From assembly GCF_003473545.1 (NCBI RefSeq), contig NZ_QUCM01000004.1:62001-126000 (forward strand): 64,000 bases of DNA, written 5' to 3'. The notes below the pieces were generated by a model. That model saw only the letters and a program-made list of their open reading frames with translations, did no database searches and was not told where the DNA came from. Positions 17,028 through 28,064 of the stretch are shown here, piece after piece. A program made the position numbers and the translations under genes. Each line of letters starts with the position of its first letter. Positions within the stretch are counted from its first letter, which is position 1. This stretch comes from Clostridium sp. AM22-11AC. GTDB taxonomy: Bacteria; Bacillota; Clostridia; Lachnospirales; Lachnospiraceae.

Positions 17028-17070
17028 GGCTGCTGCAAAATTTCCTGTTTTTCAGGTTTTTACAGCAGCC
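17028..17070 (-). promoter_or_regulatory. Intercistronic hairpin between metQ and metN
   Basis: Stem GGCTGCTG/CAGCAGCC with an inner CCTG/CAGG hairpin. There is no long T run, so partial termination or 3'-end protection of metQ mRNA is likelier than full termination. This would raise binding protein over the ABC core. Confidence 0.5.
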
Positions 17071-17170
17071 TCTGCCATCTCATAATCTCATATCAGGTAA
17101 CATTCAGAAGTGGGGGATTTCCGGATGTTTCTGTCTGTTGCTATTGTATACAGGGAACGGTAACTGTATC

Positions 17171-18112
17171 CTAGAATGCCGGGATAACGGAACCGCTGTA
17201 CTTCTCTTCGATGTAGTTCTTTACATCATCATTCTGTAATGCTGCGATCAGAGCCTTAGTCTTAGTGCTTTCTTCATTTCCCTCTTTAACAACCAGATAG
17301 TTAATGTACTTGTAGCTTTCGTCACTGTCTGCAAGCTCTGCTGCTAAAGCATCCTTCTCAGGATTTAAGTTTGCTTCCAGTGCGTAGTTTCCATTGATAA
17401 CTGCTGCGTCTACATCGTCCAGGGATCTTGGCAGGTTTGCTGCATCCAGCTCAGTGATCTCGAAATTATGTGGATTTTCTGCAATGCTGGTCAGGTTGTA
17501 AAGATCCTCTGTTTCAGCCAGAGTGATCAGTCCATTGTCTGCTAACAGCTTAATAGCTCTGGATTCATTGGATCCATCGTTTGGTACTGCAATAGTTGCT
17601 CCGTCAGGAAGCTCTTCCAGGCTCTTGTAATTCTTGGAATAGATACCCATTGGCTCTAAGTGGATGCCTGCAACTTCTACTAAATGAAGTCCTCTTTCCT
17701 TGTTCTGCTCTTCCAGATAACGGATAGTCTGGAAATAGTTTGCATCGATCTCGCCATCTTCCAGGCTGGTATTTGGCTGAACATAATCATTAAATTCAAC
17801 TACTTCTACATCCCAGCCAGCTGCTTCCAGCTTTGGAACTACTACATCATTTACGATCTCAGCATGTGGAACCGGTGTAACACCGATAGAAATCTTGTTG
17901 TCATCGCCTTCCGGAGCAGGAATTTCGCCTTCAGCTGCTGCCTCTGCCTTGGTCTCTTCTGCGCTGCTTTCAGCTGCTTCAGAAGAAGCTGCTTCGGTGG
18001 TTGCTGCCTCAGTTGCTGCTGCGGTAGTCTCTGCTGCCTTGCTGCCGCATCCTGCAAGAACGGTAATTGCTGCTGTTGCTGCTACTGCTAATGATAACCA
18101 TCTTTTCTTCAT
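17171..18112 (-). CDS. metQ: Methionine-binding lipoprotein
   Basis: A 313-residue NlpA-type substrate-binding lipoprotein. The signal (MKKRWLSLAVAATAAITVLAG) ends in lipobox LAGC. A low-complexity linker rich in A, T, E and S (about residues 24-65) follows, then the binding domain (KISIGVTPVPHAEIVNDVVV). The start at 18112 is chosen because GGAGAC is just upstream; a longer in-frame N-terminal extension up to 18214 lacks a signal and is unlikely. It is the first gene of metQ-metN-metI. I found no SAM riboswitch or Met T-box in its leader. Confidence 0.93.
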   Translation of the reverse strand: MKKRWLSLAVAATAAITVLAGCGSKAAETTAAATEAATTEAASSEAAESSAEETKAEAAAEGEIPAPEGDDNKISIGVTPVPHAEIVNDVVVPKLEAAGWDVEVVEFNDYVQPNTSLEDGEIDANYFQTIRYLEEQNKERGLHLVEVAGIHLEPMGIYSKNYKSLEELPDGATIAVPNDGSNESRAIKLLADNGLITLAETEDLYNLTSIAENPHNFEITELDAANLPRSLDDVDAAVINGNYALEANLNPEKDALAAELADSDESYKYINYLVVKEGNEESTKTKALIAALQNDDVKNYIEEKYSGSVIPAF

Positions 18113-18336
18113 AATATTTGTCTCCTCTCTTATCAGGCCCCGGTGGTCTGATCTCCCTTGTTTGTGTTTGTTGCTTGTTGTCTGTGTTTCTTTTGATAGT
18201 CTGAATTCTAACACATCCCCCTTGGTCTGTCTATTTCATAAAATCTTTATCTGGCTATAGGTAAAACCTATAACAGGCAATTTCTGATTATGCTATACTC
18301 TAATAAATATACCTATAAAAGAAAGGCATACCCCCC

Positions 18337-20592
18337 ATGAGCGAAACAAAGATCATTCCCACAACCGGGCGGAATAACTGCGGCGGCCGCTGCATCATCT
18401 ACGCCCACGTCTGTGACGGAGTTATTGAAAAACTTTCCACTGAAACAAAAGGAACACCGGAGCATCCTGTTCCCTTATGCGCCTGCGCCAAAGGCTTAAA
18501 CTACCATAAAACATTTTTAGGCGAAGACCGGCTTCGCTGGCCTATGAAACGGGTCGGTGAACGTGGAGAAGGGAAATTTGCCCGGATCAGCTGGGAGGAA
18601 GCCCTGGATATCCTTACATCTGAATACATCCGCATCCGGGATACTTACGGTCCCGGTTCCCGCTATGTCAATGACGGCTGCGGCATCAGCGCTGTTATGC
18701 GTGGCGACCGTATGATGCAGCGCCTGCTGGCATTAGACGGCGGTTATCTTGGCTGCTATAACTCCTACAGCTCTGCCTGCATCCGCAATGCAACGGATAT
18801 TACCTATGGAACCAGCGAGACCGGCACCCATCCTTCCGACTGGTTAAACAGCCATCTGATCATCCTGTGGGGTCATAATCCTGCAGAGACAAAATTTGAC
18901 AGCAGCACCATGTTTTACTTAAAAAAGGCAAAAGCCGCCGGTATTCCCATTATTGTCATTGATCCCCGAAAAAATGATACTGCTGTTGCCTTAAATGCCC
19001 AGTGGATCCCCATCCGTCCTGCTACAGACAGCGCTTTGGCGGATGCCATGGCCTACGTTATTATAAAAGAAGGGCTTCAGGATCAGGAATTCTTAGATAA
19101 ATGCTGTCTTGGCTTTGACGCAGCCCATATGCCGGAAGGCGCAGATCCATCCCTTAACTGCCTTTCCTATTTAATGGGCGAAACAGACAGTATTCCAAAG
19201 ACACCTGAATGGGGTGAAAAGATCACCGGTATCCCAGCTGACACCATCCGTGAGCTGGCGATCCGCTATGCCACCACAAAACCGGCTGCCATTATCCAGG
19301 GATATGGCGCCCAGAGAAATGCATATGGGGAGCAAAGTGCCCGTGGCGCTATCCTTCTTGCCTGTCTTACAGGAAATGTAGGCATCAGCGGTGGTTCTGC
19401 AGCCGGTGCCGGTGACTGTTCCACCCATGAACTGCCGGGATTTCCGGTCCTTGATAATCCTTATAACAGAGCACTGCCAGTTTTCCTCTGGACTGATGCA
19501 GTGGATCATGGTAAAGGCATGAACGAATATGACGGCATCCGTACCTGCGATCAGGGAATCTTTGATGATCCAAAGGATATTACACTGAATTCCAATATAA
19601 AAATGATCTTCAACCTGGCAAGCAACACCCTTGTAAACCAGCATGGGGACATCAACCGCACTGCCAAACTTTTAAAAGACACTTCCAAGTGCGAATTCAT
19701 CGTCTGCTCCGACTTATTTATGACCGCCAGCGCCAAATTTGCAGACCTGCTCCTTCCAGGAGTTTCCATGTTTGAGGAGGAAAATATTACAAAGCCGTGG
19801 AAATTTACGGAATTTCTGGGATTTAACAATAAGGTCATTGAACCTCTTTATGAATGTAAAACAGAATATGAATGGATCCGGGAACTGGCAAAGCGGATCG
19901 ACTTAGAAGAAGAATTTACAGAAGGCCGTGATTACAGCCAGTGGATGCGCTATATTTACGATGACCTGCGCACCAGAGAACCGGAACTGCCGGAATATGA
20001 TGAATTCCGTGAAAAGGGTATTTATAAATTTGAAGAAGGTCATTATCCTATTTCCTTTGAAAAAGAGGTAAAAGACCCGGAGCATCATCCATTCCCGACT
20101 CCAAGTGGGAAGATCGAGCTGTTTTCTACTAAATTGTGGAAAACTCCTATGAAAGACTTTATGCCGCCAATCCCCCGGTACGTAGCCCCGCCGGAAGGTC
20201 CGGAGGACCCGCTGACAAAGCGCTTTCCGTTGCAGTTATCCGGCTGGCACAGCAAATGCCGCACCCATACGGTCCATGACAATAACCTGGGGCTTCGCAG
20301 ACTGGACCCACAAAAACTCTGGATCCACCCGGAAGATGCCGCCGCCCGTAGCATCCATGACGGTGATATGGTTCTTGTATACAATGACCGGGGGCAAGTA
20401 AAGATCCCTGCTAAGATCACCGACCGGGTAGCCAAAGGTGTCGCCACTCTTTCCCAGGGCACCTGGTATACGCCAGACGAAAACGGCGTAGATACACGAG
20501 GCTCCATCAACGTACTCACCTCCCAGAGACCGACTCCATTTGCAAGAGGGAACGGACAGCATACGAACCTGGTGGAAGTGAAAAAATTATAA
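18337..20592 (+). CDS. Molybdopterin-dependent oxidoreductase, DMSO-reductase family, stand-alone
   Basis: A 751-residue catalytic subunit of the DMSO reductase/DmsA type. The N-terminal Fe-S domain has Cys at 15, 19 and 48 or 50 (NNCGGRC, PLCACAKG). The first Cys of the usual four (as in DmsA) appears as Gly11. Molybdopterin-binding blocks include ISWEEALDIL, LIILWGHNPAET and the C-terminal dinucleotide-binding domain (QLSGWHSKCRTHTVHDN). Ser145 in NSYSSAC aligns with the Mo-ligand serine of DMSO reductases. There is no Tat signal and no adjacent B, C or Moco gene, so it may be cytoplasmic with partners elsewhere. Substrate unknown. Confidence 0.85.
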   Translation: MSETKIIPTTGRNNCGGRCIIYAHVCDGVIEKLSTETKGTPEHPVPLCACAKGLNYHKTFLGEDRLRWPMKRVGERGEGKFARISWEEALDILTSEYIRIRDTYGPGSRYVNDGCGISAVMRGDRMMQRLLALDGGYLGCYNSYSSACIRNATDITYGTSETGTHPSDWLNSHLIILWGHNPAETKFDSSTMFYLKKAKAAGIPIIVIDPRKNDTAVALNAQWIPIRPATDSALADAMAYVIIKEGLQDQEFLDKCCLGFDAAHMPEGADPSLNCLSYLMGETDSIPKTPEWGEKITGIPADTIRELAIRYATTKPAAIIQGYGAQRNAYGEQSARGAILLACLTGNVGISGGSAAGAGDCSTHELPGFPVLDNPYNRALPVFLWTDAVDHGKGMNEYDGIRTCDQGIFDDPKDITLNSNIKMIFNLASNTLVNQHGDINRTAKLLKDTSKCEFIVCSDLFMTASAKFADLLLPGVSMFEEENITKPWKFTEFLGFNNKVIEPLYECKTEYEWIRELAKRIDLEEEFTEGRDYSQWMRYIYDDLRTREPELPEYDEFREKGIYKFEEGHYPISFEKEVKDPEHHPFPTPSGKIELFSTKLWKTPMKDFMPPIPRYVAPPEGPEDPLTKRFPLQLSGWHSKCRTHTVHDNNLGLRRLDPQKLWIHPEDAAARSIHDGDMVLVYNDRGQVKIPAKITDRVAKGVATLSQGTWYTPDENGVDTRGSINVLTSQRPTPFARGNGQHTNLVEVKKL

Positions 20593-20601
20593 CAATATAC
20601 G

Positions 20602-20650
20602 AAAAACAGGAGTTATCCGCAAAATATCAGTTCGGACAACTCCTGCTTTT
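20602..20650. terminator. Bidirectional terminator
   Basis: CAGGAGTTATCCG pairs with CGGACAACTCCTG, with an A run before and a T run after. It serves the convergent molybdopterin oxidoreductase and PTS IIA genes. Confidence 0.85.
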
Positions 20651-20685
20651 AACTGAGTGCTCAATAAATATTATCTGTTTTATAA

Positions 20686-21171
20686 TTACTGTTCAAGACG
20701 TAAGATTTCTTCACCTTTCACAGCAAACTCTTTTTCCAACAGCGTAAACATTGCTCCGCTTGAAAATACAACCGGTGATACCAGAGATTTTCCTGCGCCT
20801 GTCACCTGGTCCAGATCAACCTTTACCAGCACCTGTCCCTGTTTTACCTGATCCCCCTGTTTTACTTTTACATCAAATCCAGAACCATTTAATTCTACTG
20901 TATCCAAACCAATATGGATCAAACATTCTAAACCGTCTTCACGTTTTAAACCATAGGCATGTCCTGTAGGAAATGCAGCCGTCACTTCGCCGTCAAATGG
21001 AGCAATTACTTCACCATCTGTAAGTTCCACAGCAAAACCATCTCCTAGGATTTTAGAAGCAAATGTCTCATCTTCTACCTGATCGACCGGAATAATTTTT
21101 CCTGTAGCCGGAGATACAAATTCTGCTTTTTTAATCTCTGGTGCTTTTTTCAGCCAGCCAAATAATCCCAT
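20686..21171 (-). CDS. PTS glucose-type IIA component
   Basis: A 161-residue cytoplasmic phosphocarrier of the Crr family. Phospho-acceptor His lies in LECLIHIGLDTVEL, and the second conserved His in PTGHAYGL. Phosphate passes from HPr to this protein and then to the IIB domain encoded two genes upstream. ATG at 21171 is chosen because AGGAGG is five bases away. It is the last gene of the alpha-glucoside operon, 13 nt after the GH4 gene. Confidence 0.92.
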   Translation of the reverse strand: MGLFGWLKKAPEIKKAEFVSPATGKIIPVDQVEDETFASKILGDGFAVELTDGEVIAPFDGEVTAAFPTGHAYGLKREDGLECLIHIGLDTVELNGSGFDVKVKQGDQVKQGQVLVKVDLDQVTGAGKSLVSPVVFSSGAMFTLLEKEFAVKGEEILRLEQ

Positions 21172-21184
21172 ACGCACCTCCTGA

Positions 21185-24137
<2,953 letters not shown>

Positions 24138-24266
24138 TTTACCTCTCTCCATTTTCCAACATAATATTCACTGTCTGTAAAAGATTATGTTTTTTATTCC
24201 ACGTGGTGATATTTGGAATTATACAGCTTACTGAGAAAAAGTACAGATTTTCAGACCAAAAGAAAA

Positions 24267-24313
24267 CGTGTTACCCAATTACGTAACACGTTTTTACCCA
24301 ATTGCGTAACACG
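24267..24313. promoter_or_regulatory. Operator repeats upstream of the alpha-glucoside PTS operon
   Basis: Two direct copies of TTACCCAATTxCGTAACACG (x = A or G), with the first also forming the inverted repeat CGTGTTAC-N8-GTAACACG. They are the probable site of the adjacent RpiR regulator, 130-176 bp before the IICB start. Confidence 0.65.
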
Positions 24314-24349
24314 TTTCACAGAATTATATAAAATTGTATAAATACGCTC

Positions 24350-25105
24350 TTATTTTATAGAAATGCGATAATATTCATAGATCAAAAGTTCGATCATCAT
24401 CATTGTTTTTGCAAAATAAAGGGTAGGTTTCATATTCCTGTCATCTAAAGGATTATCATCTTCTACCTCGATCACACAATCACTTTGCTCTTTCAAAGGA
24501 CTATCCCCTGCATGTGTAAACCCTACTGTAAAAATAGAGTTTTCTTCTGCTGTCTTTACCCGGTTCAACACATGAGGTGAACGCCCCGATCTGGAAAACG
24601 CAATAAAAACACCTATGGACTCCATGTTATTTTCAAAAATACCAATAGAATCTGCCCCATCTGATAAAATACATTTAATACCCAAAACCAGAAGTTTTTT
24701 TCCCAGATAATTTGCCATCATAGAGGAAAAGCCCATACCATAAATAAATACAGTATCCGGCGTTGCGCAGATTTTTTCTGCCGCCCTGCGCAGGTTCTGG
24801 TAGTTTTCCAAAGATACAGCTTCCTTTCCGGCAAAATGGCTGACAAAATCTTCATTTACCTCATAACCACGGCTGACACCGCCCACTGCTCCCAGAAGTT
24901 TATAATACATCTCAATAAAACCATTATAACCCAGTTTACGCGAAAGTCTCATAACTGTGGATGTAGACGTAAAGTTTTCCCGGGCCACTCCCCGTACCCC
25001 TAATTTTAAAGCCTGATCAAGATGAGTCAGCAGATATTCCAATACATTCCGCTCTATATCTGTCAACTGTATTCCACAAGTCAGTTTCTCAATGTCAATC
25101 TCCAT
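24350..25105 (-). CDS. RpiR-family transcriptional regulator
   Basis: A 251-residue regulator with an N-terminal HTH_6 domain (about 1-75; NFTSTSTVMRLSRKLGYNGF) and a C-terminal SIS sugar-phosphate isomerase-type domain (TVFIYGMGFSSMMANYLGKK, AFSRSGRSPH). It precedes the PTS operon on the same strand, 212 nt away, and probably senses a sugar phosphate. ATG at 25105 is preferred over the in-frame GTG at 25111 because AGAGGTG is eight bases from it. Confidence 0.9.
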   Translation of the reverse strand: MEIDIEKLTCGIQLTDIERNVLEYLLTHLDQALKLGVRGVARENFTSTSTVMRLSRKLGYNGFIEMYYKLLGAVGGVSRGYEVNEDFVSHFAGKEAVSLENYQNLRRAAEKICATPDTVFIYGMGFSSMMANYLGKKLLVLGIKCILSDGADSIGIFENNMESIGVFIAFSRSGRSPHVLNRVKTAEENSIFTVGFTHAGDSPLKEQSDCVIEVEDDNPLDDRNMKPTLYFAKTMMMIELLIYEYYRISIK

Positions 25106-25266
25106 ATACACAGCACCTCTTCATCTTCATTGCATTGTTCCTGAGTAAGCTAATTATTGTAGTATACCATTTTCATTTTGATTTTACAAATTCCACCAGT
25201 CGCTGTATACTTTTATTTTGAATAAACTGAATTTGTTGATTGAATATTGTAAAGGACATGTTGATT

Positions 25267-26388
25267 ATGAAACCATTTGTAGATACCTGTATCCGCTTTT
25301 TTAAAAAAGAAACTGTATTATGTGTTGCCGGAATTTTAGCCTTTATTTCCGCATTCTTTGTACATCCCTCTGCCGCTTATATAGGGTATATCGACTTCCG
25401 GGTCCTTTCCCTGCTTTTCTGTCTTATGCTGGTGGTGGCTGGATTTCAGAGTATTGGTCTTTTTCATTTTCTCGGCTCTGCACTGCTTACAAAAGTACGG
25501 ACTACACGGCAATTAATACTGGTGCTTTCCCTGCTGTGCTTCTTTTCCAGCATGTTCATCACCAATGATGTATCGCTGCTTACATTCGTGCCTTTTGGCA
25601 TTATGATCCTGACTATGACCGGACAGCAAAAACTGTTGATCTCCACCATTGTTTTGCAGACTATCGGAGCAAATTTAGGAAGCATGTTCACACCTGTAGG
25701 TAATCCCCAGAACCTGTATCTGGCCTCTGCCTTTTCTGTTTCCACAGGGACTTTCTTGATGCGTATGCTTCCCCTTACAGCCCTTTCTCTGATTTTGCTG
25801 GTTGCGGCAGCCTGCATGCTTCCCTCTGCATCTGTAGACATAGCTTCCCAACCAGTAGAAGAACAACCAGAACCGAAAAAGCTGGCTGTTTACCTGGCTC
25901 TTTTTGTGGTCTGTCTGGGATGCGTATCCCACCTGATCCCATATCCTGTTATGCTGGTTCTCGTCCTCGTAACTTTGCTTTTTACCAACCGGGCATTGTT
26001 CCATAAAGCAGATTACTTTCTGCTTTTAACGTTTGTTTTCTTTTTTCTGTTCATCGGAAATGTGCAGAACATCCCAGCAGTATCTGACCTGCTCCACAAG
26101 CTGATCCGGGGACGTGAACTGGGCGCTGGGATCCTTTTAAGCCAGTGCATCAGCAATGTACCTGCTGCCATCCTGCTTTCAAGCTTTACAGACCAGGTCA
26201 CACCTCTGCTGTACGGGGTCAATATCGGCGGCCTTGGAACTCTGATCGCATCCTTAGCCAGTCTGATCTCCTATCGTTTTTATGTGGGGACAGAAAATGC
26301 GCATACCGGGCGCTATATGAAGGTATTTACACTTTATAATGTGATCTTTCTGGTCATCCTGGCTTTGGTGGCATGGAAAATTCTTTAA
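25267..26388 (+). CDS. Citrate transporter/ArsB-type anion permease
   Basis: A 373-residue membrane protein with about ten helices in the ion-transporter superfamily. Landmarks are SMFITNDVSLLTFVPFGIM and NLGSMFTPVGNPQNLYLASA, typical of the CitMHS/ArsB/NhaD group, and SQCISNVPAAILLSSF. ATG at 25267 is chosen because AAAGGA lies ten bases upstream; an ATG at 25258 abuts that site, and a TTG at 25240 is farther out. Substrate is not determined. It is divergent from the RpiR gene. Confidence 0.75.
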   Translation: MKPFVDTCIRFFKKETVLCVAGILAFISAFFVHPSAAYIGYIDFRVLSLLFCLMLVVAGFQSIGLFHFLGSALLTKVRTTRQLILVLSLLCFFSSMFITNDVSLLTFVPFGIMILTMTGQQKLLISTIVLQTIGANLGSMFTPVGNPQNLYLASAFSVSTGTFLMRMLPLTALSLILLVAAACMLPSASVDIASQPVEEQPEPKKLAVYLALFVVCLGCVSHLIPYPVMLVLVLVTLLFTNRALFHKADYFLLLTFVFFFLFIGNVQNIPAVSDLLHKLIRGRELGAGILLSQCISNVPAAILLSSFTDQVTPLLYGVNIGGLGTLIASLASLISYRFYVGTENAHTGRYMKVFTLYNVIFLVILALVAWKIL

Positions 26389-26398
26389 AATATACAGC

Positions 26399-26427
26399 AA
26401 AAATCCCCGTCTGATCCGACGGGGATA
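26399..26427 (-). terminator. Terminator after the arginase-fold gene
   Basis: ATCCCCGTC pairs with GACGGGGAT; on the minus strand it is followed by TTTTT. It may also stop the convergent permease gene. Confidence 0.8.
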
Positions 26428-26446
26428 ACTGGCAGATTTTTACTTT

Positions 26447-27292
26447 TTAATCCGCTTTAAACAATGTCATTACAAAGCTGCTGATCTTTTCACTGGTTTC
26501 CCGGCAGACCGCCTGAACTTCCTCACTGTCTGCTTCCGGGTCTTCCCCGCATACATCCACACCAATAAGCGTTTTATCCGGTGTCTGCTGCATATACGCA
26601 TCTATAAAATGTAAAACCTGATTTGAAGCCACATTTCCCTGATCCCAGTTGGTCTTTCCTTCAGACTCTGATAAAATATCTTTATCAATGGAAATATACA
26701 GTGGCAATGGATCTTTTTCATCGGCTCCTAAATCATTTTCTTTGCACTGTCCACAAAGTTTCTTTATTCCATCCGGCTTTTCCACATTTTGAAGAAATTC
26801 TTCCTCAGAGATCCAGGTTACTTTCCTGATCAATTCTTCCCCGTCTTCCAAAAGCTCCCTTTTTGTTTCTTCCATGGCAGTTTCCGGTGGTCCCACCAGA
26901 ATTACATGTTTTAAATTTTCATTGGTCTCCAGTGCTTCCCGGATCCAGCCACCGCAGGATAAAATGCCGCCAAAGGCCGGTCTCTGCATATCCGTATGGT
27001 GGTCAAATACTAACAGTTCAAAAGGTTCCTTTACCAATTCCAGCCACAGTTTTGTCAGATAATGGTAATTGCCGGAGTCTAAAAAATGCAGTCCTTCCGG
27101 ACCAAATGGGACAATTCTCTTTTCGATCTCTTCCTCTGCCAGGCTATCACAATAGCAGTTAGTCCCCGGAATGTCCTGGCAGTCCAACTGGGAAATAATA
27201 TGATTATTTGTTTTTCCTGCCTCCAGCACTGCCTTTAGGCCCTGCACTTCGTAAACTCCACTGAAATTCATGATCACAATGTTATTCTTCAT
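26447..27292 (-). CDS. Arginase/ureohydrolase-fold protein, atypical
   Basis: A 281-residue protein of the arginase/agmatinase/formiminoglutamase fold. Two metal-binding motifs are recognisable: FDHHTDMQ (usual DxHxD) and SIDKDILSE (usual SxDxDxxDP). The usual GGDH motif is replaced by DSGNYHYL, and the DP after the last motif is missing. It may have a different substrate or altered metal site. AGAGGT precedes the ATG. It is convergent with the anion permease. Not assignable to arginase or agmatinase. Confidence 0.75.
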   Translation of the reverse strand: MKNNIVIMNFSGVYEVQGLKAVLEAGKTNNHIISQLDCQDIPGTNCYCDSLAEEEIEKRIVPFGPEGLHFLDSGNYHYLTKLWLELVKEPFELLVFDHHTDMQRPAFGGILSCGGWIREALETNENLKHVILVGPPETAMEETKRELLEDGEELIRKVTWISEEEFLQNVEKPDGIKKLCGQCKENDLGADEKDPLPLYISIDKDILSESEGKTNWDQGNVASNQVLHFIDAYMQQTPDKTLIGVDVCGEDPEADSEEVQAVCRETSEKISSFVMTLFKAD

Positions 27293-27366
27293 ATTTAAAA
27301 CCTCTCCGTACCTGATAAATGGCCTTGCACCGCTTTCCGTTCTGCTCCAAACGCTTCACAGCCTGC

Positions 27367-27386
27367 AACGCGCCCCCGGGCGCGTT
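27367..27386. promoter_or_regulatory. Perfect GC-rich palindrome upstream of the arginase-fold gene
   Basis: AACGCGCCC-CC-GGGCGCGTT lies 75-95 bp upstream of the arginase-fold start. It stands out from the AT-richer surroundings and could be an operator or 5'-UTR hairpin. Confidence 0.4.
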
Positions 27387-27406
27387 TCCCACTTCCATTT
27401 TAAGCG

Positions 27407-27445
27407 AAAAAAAGCTGCAGCTTCTAAGAAACTGCAGCCATTTTT
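27407..27445. terminator. Terminator after ridA
   Basis: GCTGCAG/CTGCAGC stem flanked by a run of seven A on one side and TTTTT on the other; active orientation is minus. Confidence 0.75.
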
Positions 27446-27461
27446 ATTTCACAACTATTAC

Positions 27462-27830
27462 TTATTTCTCAGCGATTGCTTCGATCTCGCAAAGAACGCC
27501 CTTTGGAAGAGACTTAACTGCTACGCAGCTTCTAGCTGGCTTAGAAGTAAAGTACTTAGCGTATACTTCGTTGAATGCTGCGAAATCGCCCATATCTGCT
27601 AAGAAGCAGGTGGTCTTGATAACTTTGTCATAGCCGCTTCCTGCTGCTTCCAGGATAGCTCCTACGTTCTTGCAGCTCTGCTCAGCCTGTGCAGCGATGC
27701 CTTCTGGTACAGTGCCGTCAGCTGGATTTACCGGGATCTGACCGGAAGTATAAACAATACCGTTTACTTCAAAACCCTGAGAATAAGGTCCGATTGCGCC
27801 TGGTGCTTTTTCTGTGTTGATTAATTTCAT
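27462..27830 (-). CDS. RidA family enamine/imine deaminase
   Basis: A 122-residue protein of the Rid/YjgF family, which hydrolyses reactive enamines such as 2-aminoacrylate. Signatures are GAIGPYSQGFEVNGIVYTSG near the N-terminus and ARSCVAVKSLPKGVLCEIEA with the substrate-binding Arg. ATG at 27830 is chosen because AGGAGG lies eight bases upstream; the TTG six bases earlier is unlikely. It stands alone. Upstream, 27831-28064 is AT-rich and shows no clear feature. Confidence 0.92.
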   Translation of the reverse strand: MKLINTEKAPGAIGPYSQGFEVNGIVYTSGQIPVNPADGTVPEGIAAQAEQSCKNVGAILEAAGSGYDKVIKTTCFLADMGDFAAFNEVYAKYFTSKPARSCVAVKSLPKGVLCEIEAIAEK

Positions 27831-28064
27831 TTTCAAATCCTCCTTTGAACTGTGATGTTCACATCATGTATCCAATATTATAGCCAACCTTTGTAAATAT
27901 TGCAATGTTTTTATACACATACATCATTAAAATTAAGTAAAAACATACATGATTATTTTTTATTAACCTAAATAATTTTGTAAAACATAGTAACAAATAA
28001 ATTTAAAAGCTGACTATTTATCTATAAATATACTCTGTGCTATTTTGCAAATCTATTAACTGTT

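Noticed and set aside
18113..18336. SAM riboswitch or Met T-box before metQ
   Set aside because: No GAGGGA-type S-box core, no T-box sequence and no terminator in the metQ leader. CTTATC-like strings are too short.
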